Below the pieces are notes generated by a model. It had not been told where the DNA came from. It did not search any database and saw only the letters and a program-made list of their open reading frames with translations. A program made the translations under genes and the position numbers. A stretch of 31,187 nucleotides of DNA from CAYNFQ01 sp964396715 (GTDB taxonomy: Bacteria; Patescibacteriota; Microgenomatia; Daviesbacterales; UBA10151). The stretch covers positions 1 to 31,187 of the forward strand of contig CAYNFQ010000015.1 in NCBI GenBank assembly GCA_964396715.1, written 5' to 3'. Of the stretch, positions 14,219-22,058 are shown one piece after another; positions within the stretch are counted from its first letter, which is position 1; every line of letters begins with the position of its first letter.

Positions 14219-14249
14219 ATTATATTCTCGGTCGAGAAGTTATTGTCAA
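14219..14249 (-). promoter_or_regulatory. Promoter and operator of the PaaX-like repressor
   Basis: Read leftwards: TTGACA (14249-14244), a 19-nt spacer, TATAAT (14224-14219), then ATG at 14213. The perfect palindrome TTCTCG-GT-CGAGAA (14225-14238) fills most of the spacer and abuts the -10 box, the classical place for a repressor. The divergent gene starts at 14249 (ATG), overlapping the -35 box. Confidence 0.7.
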
Positions 14250-15019
14250 TGAGGAATTTGATTTATACACTCGTTTATGGTATAAAACCAACCATGATTG
14301 AGCGTGGGATAGTTAGAAAAATTGAAGAGGCTCAAACACAGGGATGGAAGCAACGAGTTTTAATCAGATTTTTAGATATAGGTTTCAGACTGGCAAAAGC
14401 TTGTGGACTTACTGACGTAATACCTGATGAATTAAGAATACCCTCGGCAGAAGAAGGTGAAAAATTATGGTCATTTCAAGTAGAAAGATCGATCAAATTA
14501 GGATTTCATGCTGAACTTGGTATGTCTGAAGATGATTATCGAGTGACAACACCAGCATTTCAACCTCAATTTCCTCGTTTCAAAGGAAGATTTGATGTAC
14601 CAATCTTAGTTGATCCAAGAGTCTCTGCACAAAGACAATTAGAGCTCTACAGGATAGATACTCCTAATTTAACTTCTTCAGAATTAGCACAAATTTCAAT
14701 ATTAGAAAGGAATAAGCTCAAAGATCCAGATAAACCTTACCAAATTTGGGTAAGACTTGATCCTAAAGCAAGTAAAAATCGAGGATTGTTTGTCGACTTT
14801 AGAAGAATTAAAGATTTAGATTGGGACGAACAACCGTTAACAGTTCTAGAAGGACTTGCAGTATTAAGAGAATTTAAAGAAGATATACAAAAGTTAGATT
14901 TGTTGAATTCCTGGCTTCAGAAAAATCTATTTCTAGTAATTGATCGGAGGGAATTACGGGTCGAGGATTATAGACCAGATTTTCGCTCTTGGCACATTTT
15001 AACTAAAGGCAAAACTTAA
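14249..15019 (+). CDS. Unknown conserved-looking protein (weak resemblance to DUF5701)
   Basis: A protein of 256 residues if it starts at the ATG at 14249; a TTG at 14243 would add two residues. No signal peptide or clear membrane helix. The middle (ERSIKLGFHAELGMSEDDYRV... FDVPILVDPRVSAQRQLEL) and C-terminus (PLTVLEGLAVLREFKEDIQKLDLLN... LFLVIDRRELRVEDYRPDFRSWHIL) faintly recall DUF5701, whose members end in a PLTxxEGIAL...DxxVP pattern; this is recollection, not a search result. It contains no catalytic motif that I recognise. It is divergent from the PaaX-like repressor across a single palindrome, so the two may be co-regulated. There is no Shine-Dalgarno sequence before the start. Confidence 0.6.
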   Translation: MRNLIYTLVYGIKPTMIERGIVRKIEEAQTQGWKQRVLIRFLDIGFRLAKACGLTDVIPDELRIPSAEEGEKLWSFQVERSIKLGFHAELGMSEDDYRVTTPAFQPQFPRFKGRFDVPILVDPRVSAQRQLELYRIDTPNLTSSELAQISILERNKLKDPDKPYQIWVRLDPKASKNRGLFVDFRRIKDLDWDEQPLTVLEGLAVLREFKEDIQKLDLLNSWLQKNLFLVIDRRELRVEDYRPDFRSWHILTKGKT

Positions 15020-15031
15020 ATATATAATCAT

Positions 15032-16855
15032 TCATTCCCCAAAAGTTTTTCCTGAATCTGTGGCTTGATTATATACATCTTTAATTAAATTATTTTTATC
15101 CTCTGAAAAAAACCAGCGGAAGGTTTCTTTAACAATTGGGGAAGCCACAGATGATCCTTCCCCTCCTCCTTCTATTAAAACAGTCATGGCAATTTTGGGA
15201 TCATTTGAGGGGGCATACCCAGTATACCAGGCATGAACCTTTCCTTTAAGATCCCCATACTCTGCAGTGCCGGTTTTACCTGCTGTGGGGATGGGAAAGG
15301 TAAAAAACGGCCAGGCTGTCCCACCGCTCTTTGTCACCTGCTCCAAACCTTTTTTGATAACATCAATCTTATCTCTGCTGATTAAGTTGGAAACTAAAGT
15401 TTTGGGTTTATACTCAAAGATAATATTATCTTTATTGGCAATTTTTTGTAAAAGCTGGGGTTTATAAAGATTTCCCCCTGCCCCGATATATGAGGTCATG
15501 CCTAAAATCTGCAGGGGTGAAGTCAGCACAAACCCCTGCCCAATGGCCATATGCAGAGTATCTCCAGGATACCAAACTTCCCCCAAAGTTTTTATTTTCC
15601 ACTCCTCATCAGGCACTAACCCTGCTGCTTCTTCCGGCAAATCTATGCCTGTTTTTGCCCCCAGCTTTAATTTTTTGGACCAGTCTACCAAAGCATTCTC
15701 ACCGACTGTTCTTCCCACCTCGTAAAAATAGGTATCATTCGACCTTCTTAAGGCTTTAACTAAATCAACCGGGCCCTCGGTTTTTCCGTATTGATTAAAA
15801 TACCAGTTGGTAAATTTAAAGGTTCCCAGGTAAATTACCCCGTTATCGAAAAATATCGTCTGGGGAGTAATTTTACCAGAGGAAAGGGCTGCCAAAGCAG
15901 AGATAATCTTAAATGTTGAACCCGGAGGATATATCCCACTGGTTACCCTGTTTAGAATAGGCGCATCTGACCTGGAAAAAATTTGCGCTATTAACCCTTC
16001 ATCAACATTGGCAGTAAAAAGGTTAGGATCAAAAGAGGGCAGGGAGACTAAGGCTAAAATTTGTCCGCTGTCAGGATCCATAGCCGCTGCTGCCGCACAG
16101 CAACTGCCCACCTTTTTTACAGTATCTGCAAGTAGGGAGTAAATCTTCTCCTGCAAGTTGTAATCAATTGTCAGATAAATATTTTGTCCAGGGATCGGAG
16201 CATTCCGCCTTAATGTCCCCAGCTTGTTTCCTAATGAATCAACCTCCATAATTTCACCACCGTCCACTCCCCGCAAAACTTTTTCATACTGGGCCTCTAT
16301 GCCTTCTTTGCCTACTCTATCTCCCAACTTGTAAGTTTTAAAATCCGAATTCTTTAACTGCTCAGGGGAAATCTCGCCCATCAGACCCAAGACATGAGCC
16401 ATTTTCTCACCCATTGGGTAGGTCCTCAGATTGTCAATCTCCAAATCTTTACTTCGCGGGTCATTTTTAACCTCCAGCTCTAAAGCTTGCTCCCGACTGA
16501 TAAATTTTGTTTTTTGGTTATCCTTATCAAAAAGCCGAAAAGCCGGTGCATTGGCTGCCAAAACTTTGCCGTTTCTGTCAAATATGACCCCGCGGGGAGC
16601 GTGAATGATTTTAATCTGGATGCGGTTACCGTCAGCCAATTCACGATTATTTTTTCCTTTAACGATCTGCAGGTGAAATAAGCGAATGAAGAGGGTAAAA
16701 AAGAGTATCAGACAAAGTGATAAAATCAGGGTTATTTTCCAGTTGCTTTTCTTAATAAGATTTTCGGAATGCGGGTCAAAATTTGGCAACAGATGATCTA
16801 CCCAATTTTGAGCTTCCGCAAAAGAGTATCCTAAAGATTTCCTTTTCTTTGGCAT
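15032..16855 (-). CDS. mrdA: Penicillin-binding protein 2, elongation transpeptidase
   Basis: Class B PBP that crosslinks peptidoglycan during cell elongation. In the 607-residue protein, one membrane helix lies at about 40-60, then the dimerisation domain with RGVIFDRNGKVLAAN (88-102). The transpeptidase domain has the SxxK motif S313-TFK in YPPGSTFK, the SxN motif S372-N-D in RRSNDTYF, and the KTG motif K527-TG in TAGKTGTAEYG. Its start directly abuts the mreD stop, forming the mreC-mreD-mrdA operon typical of rod-shaped bacteria. It acts outside the membrane. An unusual SCCAAAAAMDP stretch (251-261) includes two adjacent Cys residues. Confidence 0.95.
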   Translation of the reverse strand: MPKKRKSLGYSFAEAQNWVDHLLPNFDPHSENLIKKSNWKITLILSLCLILFFTLFIRLFHLQIVKGKNNRELADGNRIQIKIIHAPRGVIFDRNGKVLAANAPAFRLFDKDNQKTKFISREQALELEVKNDPRSKDLEIDNLRTYPMGEKMAHVLGLMGEISPEQLKNSDFKTYKLGDRVGKEGIEAQYEKVLRGVDGGEIMEVDSLGNKLGTLRRNAPIPGQNIYLTIDYNLQEKIYSLLADTVKKVGSCCAAAAAMDPDSGQILALVSLPSFDPNLFTANVDEGLIAQIFSRSDAPILNRVTSGIYPPGSTFKIISALAALSSGKITPQTIFFDNGVIYLGTFKFTNWYFNQYGKTEGPVDLVKALRRSNDTYFYEVGRTVGENALVDWSKKLKLGAKTGIDLPEEAAGLVPDEEWKIKTLGEVWYPGDTLHMAIGQGFVLTSPLQILGMTSYIGAGGNLYKPQLLQKIANKDNIIFEYKPKTLVSNLISRDKIDVIKKGLEQVTKSGGTAWPFFTFPIPTAGKTGTAEYGDLKGKVHAWYTGYAPSNDPKIAMTVLIEGGGEGSSVASPIVKETFRWFFSEDKNNLIKDVYNQATDSGKTFGE

Positions 16856-17302
16856 TTAAATTTTTAATTTAATCTCCTTTCTGACAACAAATCTTTCTTC
16901 CCAAAGTCTGACCACAAAAAGGATAGGAAACGCCAGCAAGCTTTCCAAAAGTATTGTCGGGGACAAAGAGAAAGTCTGCCGGATTAAAAATAAACTGATC
17001 AGCTCTTTTGCCGATAAAAGAATAAAGATAAGCGGGATGATCAGCAGTAAGTTGCCCGCCAGCCTGGTTTTTGATAAAACTTGGGTAATTTGGACAAGTA
17101 TTACAAAAATGAGACTATTTAATCCCAAAGGGGTCAGGGTCAAATGAGAGGTCAGTAAACCAAAGGCAAAGGCCAGATAAAGATTTGTTCTGTCTTCTTT
17201 AATGTAGCTTCTGCAGATTAACACCAGCAGTACCAACTCAAGAGGCATGATGGTAGATTGCAAAAAAGATATCAGTATTAAAATAATTATTAAAGTTTTC
17301 AT
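16856..17302 (-). CDS. mreD: Rod shape-determining protein MreD
   Basis: A 148-residue, very hydrophobic protein with about four or five membrane helices, such as LIIILILISFLQSTIMPLELVLLVLI and LLIIPLIFILLSAKELISLFLI. It is identified mainly by position between mreC and mrdA, and by its size and hydrophobicity. MreD links MreC to the cytoplasmic MreB-PBP2 elongation machinery. Its start overlaps the mreC stop by 4 nt. Sequence conservation in this family is low, so the name rests on context. Confidence 0.85.
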   Translation of the reverse strand: MKTLIIILILISFLQSTIMPLELVLLVLICRSYIKEDRTNLYLAFAFGLLTSHLTLTPLGLNSLIFVILVQITQVLSKTRLAGNLLLIIPLIFILLSAKELISLFLIRQTFSLSPTILLESLLAFPILFVVRLWEERFVVRKEIKLKI

Positions 17303-18087
17303 TCTACAATCACAAACACCAACTCCAAATCCCGGATATCAAAAGCGGGCTGTATTTTTGCCTGCTTAAACAGTTCATTTTCCTCACCCAAGACACTCAT
17401 CACCCTTCCCAAAACTAATCCTCTGGGTAAAAATCCTTCCGTTCCTTCTGAATAAACCAAATCTCCCGCCTCTATTTTTTCTTCCTGTAATATTTTGTCC
17501 ATCAGGATTTCCGTCCCAAAGTTGCCGATTAAAACTCCTTTGGCCTTCCCTGCCTTATTTTGCGAGAAAGCTGCCACTTTGGAATCCGGATCCTGCAACA
17601 GTTGTACCATTGCCCCGTTTTCGGCAACCTGGATGATCCGACCGACATAATTATCGTTGTAAACAACTGCCTGCCCCAGCTTAATGCCGGAGGAGAAACC
17701 CTGATCTATTTTTAAATACCTACCCAGACCGATTGGCCTTCCGGGCTGCAAATTGTAAATTTGGGGATCCAGATAATTTTGTTGCGAAAGCATGCTTTCT
17801 GCTTCTGCCAACCTGTTTCTGAGACCGGCGTTTTCGGAAAACAGTTGGCCTATCTGCTCTTTTAGGGCTTTATTTTGCTGGGCGGCAAACCTGGCATTAA
17901 AAATGAACTCAAATTGTCTGATAGTATCTTGACTGGTTTGATAAAGACCAAAAGAAATCGGATTACTGATGTAGCCGGCGAAAGTTTTGGGTATATTTAA
18001 AAAATGAAAAAAATCCAAAACCAAAATAGAAAAACTAAAAAGGATCAGCAGAATAAAAATTTTAAGATGGGGCATTACTTTATCCAT
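17299..18087 (-). CDS. mreC: Rod shape-determining protein MreC
   Basis: A 262-residue protein with an N-terminal membrane anchor (about 8-28, IFILLILFSFSILVLDFFHFL), a coiled coil (about 65-105, NKALKEQIGQLFSENAGLRNRLAEAESML), then the extracytoplasmic beta-domain with VGRIIQVAENGAMVQLLQDPDSKVAAFS and GDLVYSEGTEGFLPRGLVLGRV, both characteristic of MreC. It scaffolds the elongation complex. First gene of the leftward mreC-mreD-mrdA operon, divergent from pyrF. MreB is encoded separately, about 9 kb to the right. Confidence 0.93.
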   Translation of the reverse strand: MDKVMPHLKIFILLILFSFSILVLDFFHFLNIPKTFAGYISNPISFGLYQTSQDTIRQFEFIFNARFAAQQNKALKEQIGQLFSENAGLRNRLAEAESMLSQQNYLDPQIYNLQPGRPIGLGRYLKIDQGFSSGIKLGQAVVYNDNYVGRIIQVAENGAMVQLLQDPDSKVAAFSQNKAGKAKGVLIGNFGTEILMDKILQEEKIEAGDLVYSEGTEGFLPRGLVLGRVMSVLGEENELFKQAKIQPAFDIRDLELVFVIVE

Positions 18088-18145
18088 ACAAAGAATGGAA
18101 ACAATATAGCATTTTTTTGATAAATAAGGTATATTTATGCACTAA

Positions 18146-18904
18146 ATGGATAAATCCTTAAGCTTTAAAGAAAAATTAAAAGAAAAATGGCAGCAGGGTT
18201 TATTTGTTTGTGTAGGACTTGACTGCGCAGATTTCAACCTCAACAAATCCATCATTGATGAGACTCATGATTTAGTTTGTAGCTACAAACCCAACTCCGC
18301 TTTTTTCGAAGCAGAAGGAGCTTCCGGCTTAGCATCTCTTAAACAAACCATGAGTTATATTCACCAAAAAGATCCATCAATTCCGGTAATTTTAGATGCC
18401 AAAAGGGCTGATTTGGCAAATACCAATGAGGCATATGCTAAAGCTTGCTTTGATGAGCTTGATGCAGATGCTGTCACTGTCCATCCTTATTTGGGAAAAG
18501 AATCTCTGCAACCATTTTTGGACAGAAAGAATCGTGGCATTTTTGTTTTGGTTAAAACATCCAATCCAGGTGCGGGAGAATTTCAAGATCTGCAAATTGC
18601 AGGAAAACCACTCTATCAAGTGGTGGCTGAACATATTAACAATTGGGGTCCCAATGTAGGAGCAGTCGTGGGTGCCACATATCCGCAGGAGTTAAAAAAG
18701 GTCAGAGAAATTGTAGGTGATATGCCCATTCTTATTCCCGGAGTAGGAGCCCAAGGTGGGGATATTAAAGCCATTGTGTCAGCTGGTCAAGACAGTCAGG
18801 GGCAAGGTATGATTATCTCATCTTCCCGTGGCATAATATTTGCAGATAATCCCAGGGAAGCTACACTTAAGTTACATCAGGAAATTCAGGAGGCTTTAAA
18901 ATGA
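18146..18904 (+). CDS. pyrF: Orotidine 5'-phosphate decarboxylase
   Basis: Last step of UMP synthesis: decarboxylates OMP. In the 252-residue protein the catalytic signature is D84-AK-RAD89 in VILDAKRADLANT, with K48 in SYKPNSAFFEAEG and GLDCA at 24-28. The later part IPGVGAQGGD...ISSSRGII forms the phosphate-binding strands. The length and SYKPN/DAKRAD pattern fit the type 2 PyrF found in mycobacteria and many others. Start of the rightward pyrF-pyrE-pyrC operon; pyrE overlaps by 4 nt. A TATATT (18130-18135) lies 10 nt before the ATG and no Shine-Dalgarno sequence is visible. Confidence 0.95.
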   Translation: MDKSLSFKEKLKEKWQQGLFVCVGLDCADFNLNKSIIDETHDLVCSYKPNSAFFEAEGASGLASLKQTMSYIHQKDPSIPVILDAKRADLANTNEAYAKACFDELDADAVTVHPYLGKESLQPFLDRKNRGIFVLVKTSNPGAGEFQDLQIAGKPLYQVVAEHINNWGPNVGAVVGATYPQELKKVREIVGDMPILIPGVGAQGGDIKAIVSAGQDSQGQGMIISSSRGIIFADNPREATLKLHQEIQEALK

Positions 18905-19545
18905 ATGTATCTGAACAAGTTGCCAGAATACTGTTGGAACTAAATGCCATTACTCTTAATCCTAAAAAGCCCTTTAAATATGCCTCTGGTATTTTATCGC
19001 CTGTTTATACTGATTGCAGAGTTTTGATGGCATATCCTGATCAAAGAAGATTAATCAGGGATTTATACATTGAGGCCATCAAAAAATCAGGTGTGAAGTT
19101 TGAAGTGGTGGCCGGTACTGCCACAGCCGGCATACCCCATGCTGCCTGGATTGCTGACAAACTAAATTTACCCATGGTTTATGTCAGAGGTAAAGCCAAA
19201 GATCACGGTAAGGAAAATTTAATGGAAGGGGTTATCAAAAAAGGACAAAAGGTAATTGTGATCGAGGATTTGGTCTCAACCGGAGAAAGCGCCATCAATT
19301 CCGTTAATGCTGTCAGAGCTGCCGGAGGAGAGGTGGAGTATGTTTTCTCCATTATTATCTATGGCATGGAGAGGGCAAAGCAAAACTTTCAGGATCATCA
19401 TCTTAAACTTGTTTCTCTGACTACTTTTGGGGATGTGGTAAAAGCGGCTTTAAAAATAAACAATATCAATCAGGAGGAAATGGCAGTTGTTTTAGAGTGG
19501 ATCAAGGATCCTGTATCTTGGGGCAGAAAAATGGGGTTTGCATGA
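18901..19545 (+). CDS. pyrE: Orotate phosphoribosyltransferase
   Basis: Joins orotate with PRPP to give OMP. In the 214-residue protein, FKYASGILSPVYTDCR (25-40) is the substrate-binding N-terminal motif, YVRGKAKDHGKENLMEG (94-110) the flexible catalytic loop with its Lys and His, and VIVIEDLVSTGES (118-130) the PRPP-binding motif. A GGAGG ribosome binding site lies about 7 nt before the ATG. It overlaps pyrF and pyrC by 4 nt each, so the three are translationally coupled. The functional dimer is cytosolic. Confidence 0.95.
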   Translation: MNVSEQVARILLELNAITLNPKKPFKYASGILSPVYTDCRVLMAYPDQRRLIRDLYIEAIKKSGVKFEVVAGTATAGIPHAAWIADKLNLPMVYVRGKAKDHGKENLMEGVIKKGQKVIVIEDLVSTGESAINSVNAVRAAGGEVEYVFSIIIYGMERAKQNFQDHHLKLVSLTTFGDVVKAALKINNINQEEMAVVLEWIKDPVSWGRKMGFA

Positions 19546-20663
19546 TTACTTTGCCTGGTTTAATTGATATTCATGTACATTTCCGAACTCCCCATCAGGA
19601 GGAAAAAGAGGATTTTACAACCGGCACCTCTGCTGCACTTGCCGGAGGATTTACCACGGTTTTGGACATGCCCAACAATAAAGTGCCCATAACCACTGGT
19701 CAGCTGCTCCAGGAAAAAATTGAACTGGCTAAACAAAACATAGTGTGTGATGTGGGATTTCACTTTGGGTCTTTGGGGGATAATTTAGAAGAGTTCCCTA
19801 AGGTGACGCGCCAGCGTCATCCCGAACTTGTTTCGGGATCCAATAGTATAGATTCTGACTTTCGTCAGAATGACAATTTAGTTTTTGGGATCAAGCTTTA
19901 TTTAAATGTAACCACTGGAAATTTTTTAATTGATGAGGGGAAGCTACGGGCAATATATGAAGCTTGGCCAGGAAATCAGCCAATTCTTTTGCATTGTGAG
20001 GGTGAAACTCTTCCTATGGCTTTAAAAGTAATAAAAGCCACCGGACAAAAAACCCATATCTGTCATGTATCCGGCAAAGATGAACTTTCCATGATAATCC
20101 AGGCAAAACAGGAAGGCTTACCTATTACTTGTGGTGTTACCCCTCACCATTTATTTTTAACAGAAGAGGATGCAAAAAGGTTGGGCCCATATGGATATAT
20201 GAAACCCTTTTTAAAAACCCAAGAAGATGTGGACTTTTTATGGGAAAATTTAAACTCCATAGATGTGGTGGAATCTGATCATGCGCCACACACTAAGACA
20301 GAAAAAGACAGCGATAATCCACCATTTGGAGTTCCCGGTTTGGAAACTACCCTGCCGCTTTTATTAACAGCTGTTTCAGAAGGTAAGTTAGATTTAGATG
20401 ATCTGAAAAGACTACTCCACACCAACCCTGCCAAAATATTTAATATCCCGGAACAAAAAGATACTTTTGTAGAAGTTGATACTACTAAACCCTATACCCT
20501 AACCCCTAAACCCTTATTTACCAAATGCGGCTGGACACCATTTGAAGGGAAAAGAGTAACGGGTAAGGTAAAAACAGTTTACTTAAGAGGAGAAAAAGTT
20601 TTTGAAGACGGAAAAATTTTAGCAAAACCAGGCTCAGGAAAAATTATCTATCCTGCTGTTTGA
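19542..20663 (+). CDS. pyrC: Dihydroorotase with an in-frame palindromic element
   Basis: Interconverts carbamoyl aspartate and dihydroorotate; a zinc amidohydrolase. I start it at 19542 (MITLPGLIDIHVHFRTP), which gives a 4-nt overlap with pyrE; the longer frame adds only pyrE shadow. Metal-binding motif H11-V-H13, GGFTTVLDMPN (35-45), the KLYLNVTTGNF segment, HCEGE, HICHVSG, TPHHL and ESDHAPHT are all present. Residues about 89-111 (TRQRHPELVSGS... FRQND) are an insert encoded by a 59-nt palindromic element, directly before the conserved LVFGIKLYLN strand that normally carries the metal-bridging lysine. The 3' end overlaps convergent pyrD by 20 nt. Confidence 0.94.
   Translation: MITLPGLIDIHVHFRTPHQEEKEDFTTGTSAALAGGFTTVLDMPNNKVPITTGQLLQEKIELAKQNIVCDVGFHFGSLGDNLEEFPKVTRQRHPELVSGSNSIDSDFRQNDNLVFGIKLYLNVTTGNFLIDEGKLRAIYEAWPGNQPILLHCEGETLPMALKVIKATGQKTHICHVSGKDELSMIIQAKQEGLPITCGVTPHHLFLTEEDAKRLGPYGYMKPFLKTQEDVDFLWENLNSIDVVESDHAPHTKTEKDSDNPPFGVPGLETTLPLLLTAVSEGKLDLDDLKRLLHTNPAKIFNIPEQKDTFVEVDTTKPYTLTPKPLFTKCGWTPFEGKRVTGKVKTVYLRGEKVFEDGKILAKPGSGKIIYPAV
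19816..19874. repeat. Palindromic element inserted in frame in pyrC
   Basis: Outer arms GTCAT (19816-19820) and ATGAC (19870-19874). Two inner hairpins: ATCCCGAA/TTCGGGAT (19819-19826, 19832-19839) and ATTCTGAC/GTCAGAAT (19852-19859, 19864-19871). It would fold like a small cloverleaf. The encoded peptide RHPELVSGS is typical of translated elements of this kind, which recall the Rickettsia palindromic elements. Confidence 0.88.
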
Positions 20664-21714
20664 TTTCTTGTGCTAGCTCTGGATTCCACATAGCACCTGT
20701 GGCAGACATCACTGCATCTGCACCAGCTTCTATGTATTCAAAATAATCCTCCGGCTTTGTCACCCCTCCCACACCTATAATCTTTATTTTTGACTTTTGA
20801 CTTTTTACTTTTGATTTTAGTCTTCTGACCATCTCCAGTCCTGCCCACTTTATACTTGCTCCGCAAACTCCGGAACGCAATCTGTTTTTCCCGGGCAAAG
20901 CCTGGTTTCCATCGTGATCCACCACCTCTACTTGAATGGTATTAATTGATGAAATTGCCTGAGCATAATTTCCACAAATTTCTACTAATTTCTTAATATC
21001 CTCATCATTTTGGTAATAACCCACTTTAAGAATTAGTGGAGTATCACCAATTTCTGCTCTGATCGCCGCACACACCTTTTCTGTCATCTCCAGGTTGTAA
21101 CAAACTAAACCCTCATTACCAATATTTGGACAGGATAAATTCGCCTCCAGTATTTTTGCCCCAGTTTCTTTGGCTTGTTTAGCTGCCAAAGCCCAATCAG
21201 CCACAAACTCATCCGGGGTTTGATCTTCCCTGACTGTACCCATAAAAGATAAAACCAAAACCTGATCCTTCCCAGCATAGGAAATAGCTTCCTTAACGTC
21301 TTCCTGCCAAACTGATGCATCTTTGGAAGGCACTCCAAAAGAGTTAGTTATAGATAAAGGCTCAGAGTAATTATTGTCTGCAATTACTGGATTTTGGGCT
21401 TTCTCCATGGTCAGATCTCCTTCGATTTTAGCAGCCAAAACATTAGGGAAAGGATGACAGGGAAAATTTGCAGATCTGACAGTTTTATAAACTGCTATAT
21501 CAAAACCATTTTGAAAAGCACCCTTACAAAATTTGGAATTTAAAAGAGGGCCTGCCGGAATTCCAAAAGGCAGGTAAACTTTTTGACCTAGAAAATCTAC
21601 TGTCGGTTCCCCTTCTTGCAGGTAAACTTTCCCATCTTTAAATGATCCAAACGGCCCTTCATCATAATTTTCCTCATAACTTTTATTAGGATCGTAAAAT
21701 GGAGTCTTTAACAT
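20644..21714 (-). CDS. pyrD: Dihydroorotate dehydrogenase, class 1 type (catalytic Cys)
   Basis: Oxidises dihydroorotate to orotate with FMN. In the 356-residue protein, GIPAGPLLNS (51-60), YKTVRS (76-81), N191/C195 in EANLSCPN (catalytic base Cys, as in cytosolic class 1 enzymes), LKVGYY (229-234), and IIGVGGVTKPEDYFEYIEAGADAVM (312-336) for FMN phosphate binding. Residues about 298-311 (RLKSKVKSQKSKIK) come from a heptamer array just before the conserved GVGG loop. An AGGTGAG ribosome binding site precedes the ATG. It is convergent with pyrC and divergent from an AbiE-type antitoxin gene. The first 20 codons are duplicated at 22656-22716. Confidence 0.93.
   Translation of the reverse strand: MLKTPFYDPNKSYEENYDEGPFGSFKDGKVYLQEGEPTVDFLGQKVYLPFGIPAGPLLNSKFCKGAFQNGFDIAVYKTVRSANFPCHPFPNVLAAKIEGDLTMEKAQNPVIADNNYSEPLSITNSFGVPSKDASVWQEDVKEAISYAGKDQVLVLSFMGTVREDQTPDEFVADWALAAKQAKETGAKILEANLSCPNIGNEGLVCYNLEMTEKVCAAIRAEIGDTPLILKVGYYQNDEDIKKLVEICGNYAQAISSINTIQVEVVDHDGNQALPGKNRLRSGVCGASIKWAGLEMVRRLKSKVKSQKSKIKIIGVGGVTKPEDYFEYIEAGADAVMSATGAMWNPELAQEIKQQDR
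20781..20822. repeat. TTTTGAC heptamer array inside pyrD
   Basis: TTTTGAC (20788), TTTTGAC (20795), TTTTTAC (20802), TTTTGAT (20809), with degenerate units on both sides, making 42 nt in 7-nt register. On the coding strand it reads GTCAAAA and yields the Lys/Ser peptide KSKVKSQKSKIK. Confidence 0.85.
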
Positions 21715-21772
21715 TTCTCACCTGTAATTTTACCTTAAAAAGTGGTAAAATAGAAGTAATGAAAAAGCTTCC
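21648..21772. repeat. Left copy of the direct repeat flanking the toxin-antitoxin cassette
   Basis: Contains the first 20 codons of pyrD, the shared promoter region and the first codons of the antitoxin gene. Positions 21654-21734 are identical over 81 nt to 22656-22736. The following about 36 nt, up to the first antitoxin codons, are similar but with several differences. Confidence 0.92.
21727..21751. promoter_or_regulatory. Shared divergent operator/promoter of pyrD and the antitoxin gene
   Basis: ATTTTACC (21727-21734), a 9-nt spacer, GGTAAAAT (21744-21751): a perfect inverted repeat. The right arm holds TAAAAT, a -10 box 7 nt before the antitoxin ATG (21759). The left arm holds TAAAAT on the other strand, 12 nt before the pyrD ATG (21714). 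The second copy (22729-22753) keeps both arms and the spacer length although the spacer differs in four of nine bases. Confidence 0.7.
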
Positions 21773-22058
21773 CTCTTTTCTAAAACAATATTTCTGGGAT
21801 GTGGATTTTGCAAAAATTGATCCTGAAAAATCCAGAGTGTTTGTTTTGAAAAGGATTTTGGACAGAGGAAATGATAAAGCGTTAAAATGGATGCTGAAAC
21901 ACTACACAAAACAGGACATCCGGCAATTGCTTCTTACAACACGGGATTTATCCCCCAAAACTGCCAACTTCTGGGCTGATTTGCTAGATTTGGATAAAAG
22001 AAAGGTTGTATGTTTACAAAAGCCTTACTCCCGGATACAATTCGGGCTCTCAAGTTAG
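21759..22058 (+). CDS. DUF6922-type antitoxin of an AbiE-like module
   Basis: A 99-residue protein from the ATG at 21759 (MKKLPSFLKQYFWDVDFAKID...). The frame extends upstream but would then run through the operator. The pattern FLKQYFWDVDFAKIDPEKSRVFVLKRILDRGNDKALKWMLKHYTK...RDLSPKTANFWADLL fits the DUF6922 family, commonly encoded directly before AbiEii-type nucleotidyltransferases. It overlaps the toxin gene by 49 nt, implying coupled expression. The likely role is neutralising and repressing the module; the inverted repeat covering its -10 box supports repression. No Shine-Dalgarno sequence; probably leaderless. Confidence 0.82.
   Translation: MKKLPSFLKQYFWDVDFAKIDPEKSRVFVLKRILDRGNDKALKWMLKHYTKQDIRQLLLTTRDLSPKTANFWADLLDLDKRKVVCLQKPYSRIQFGLSS

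Noticed and set aside
19497..19541. Longer pyrC start at 19497
   Set aside because: The added 15 residues only overlap pyrE; the ATG at 19542 gives the usual ATGA overlap and the family N-terminus.
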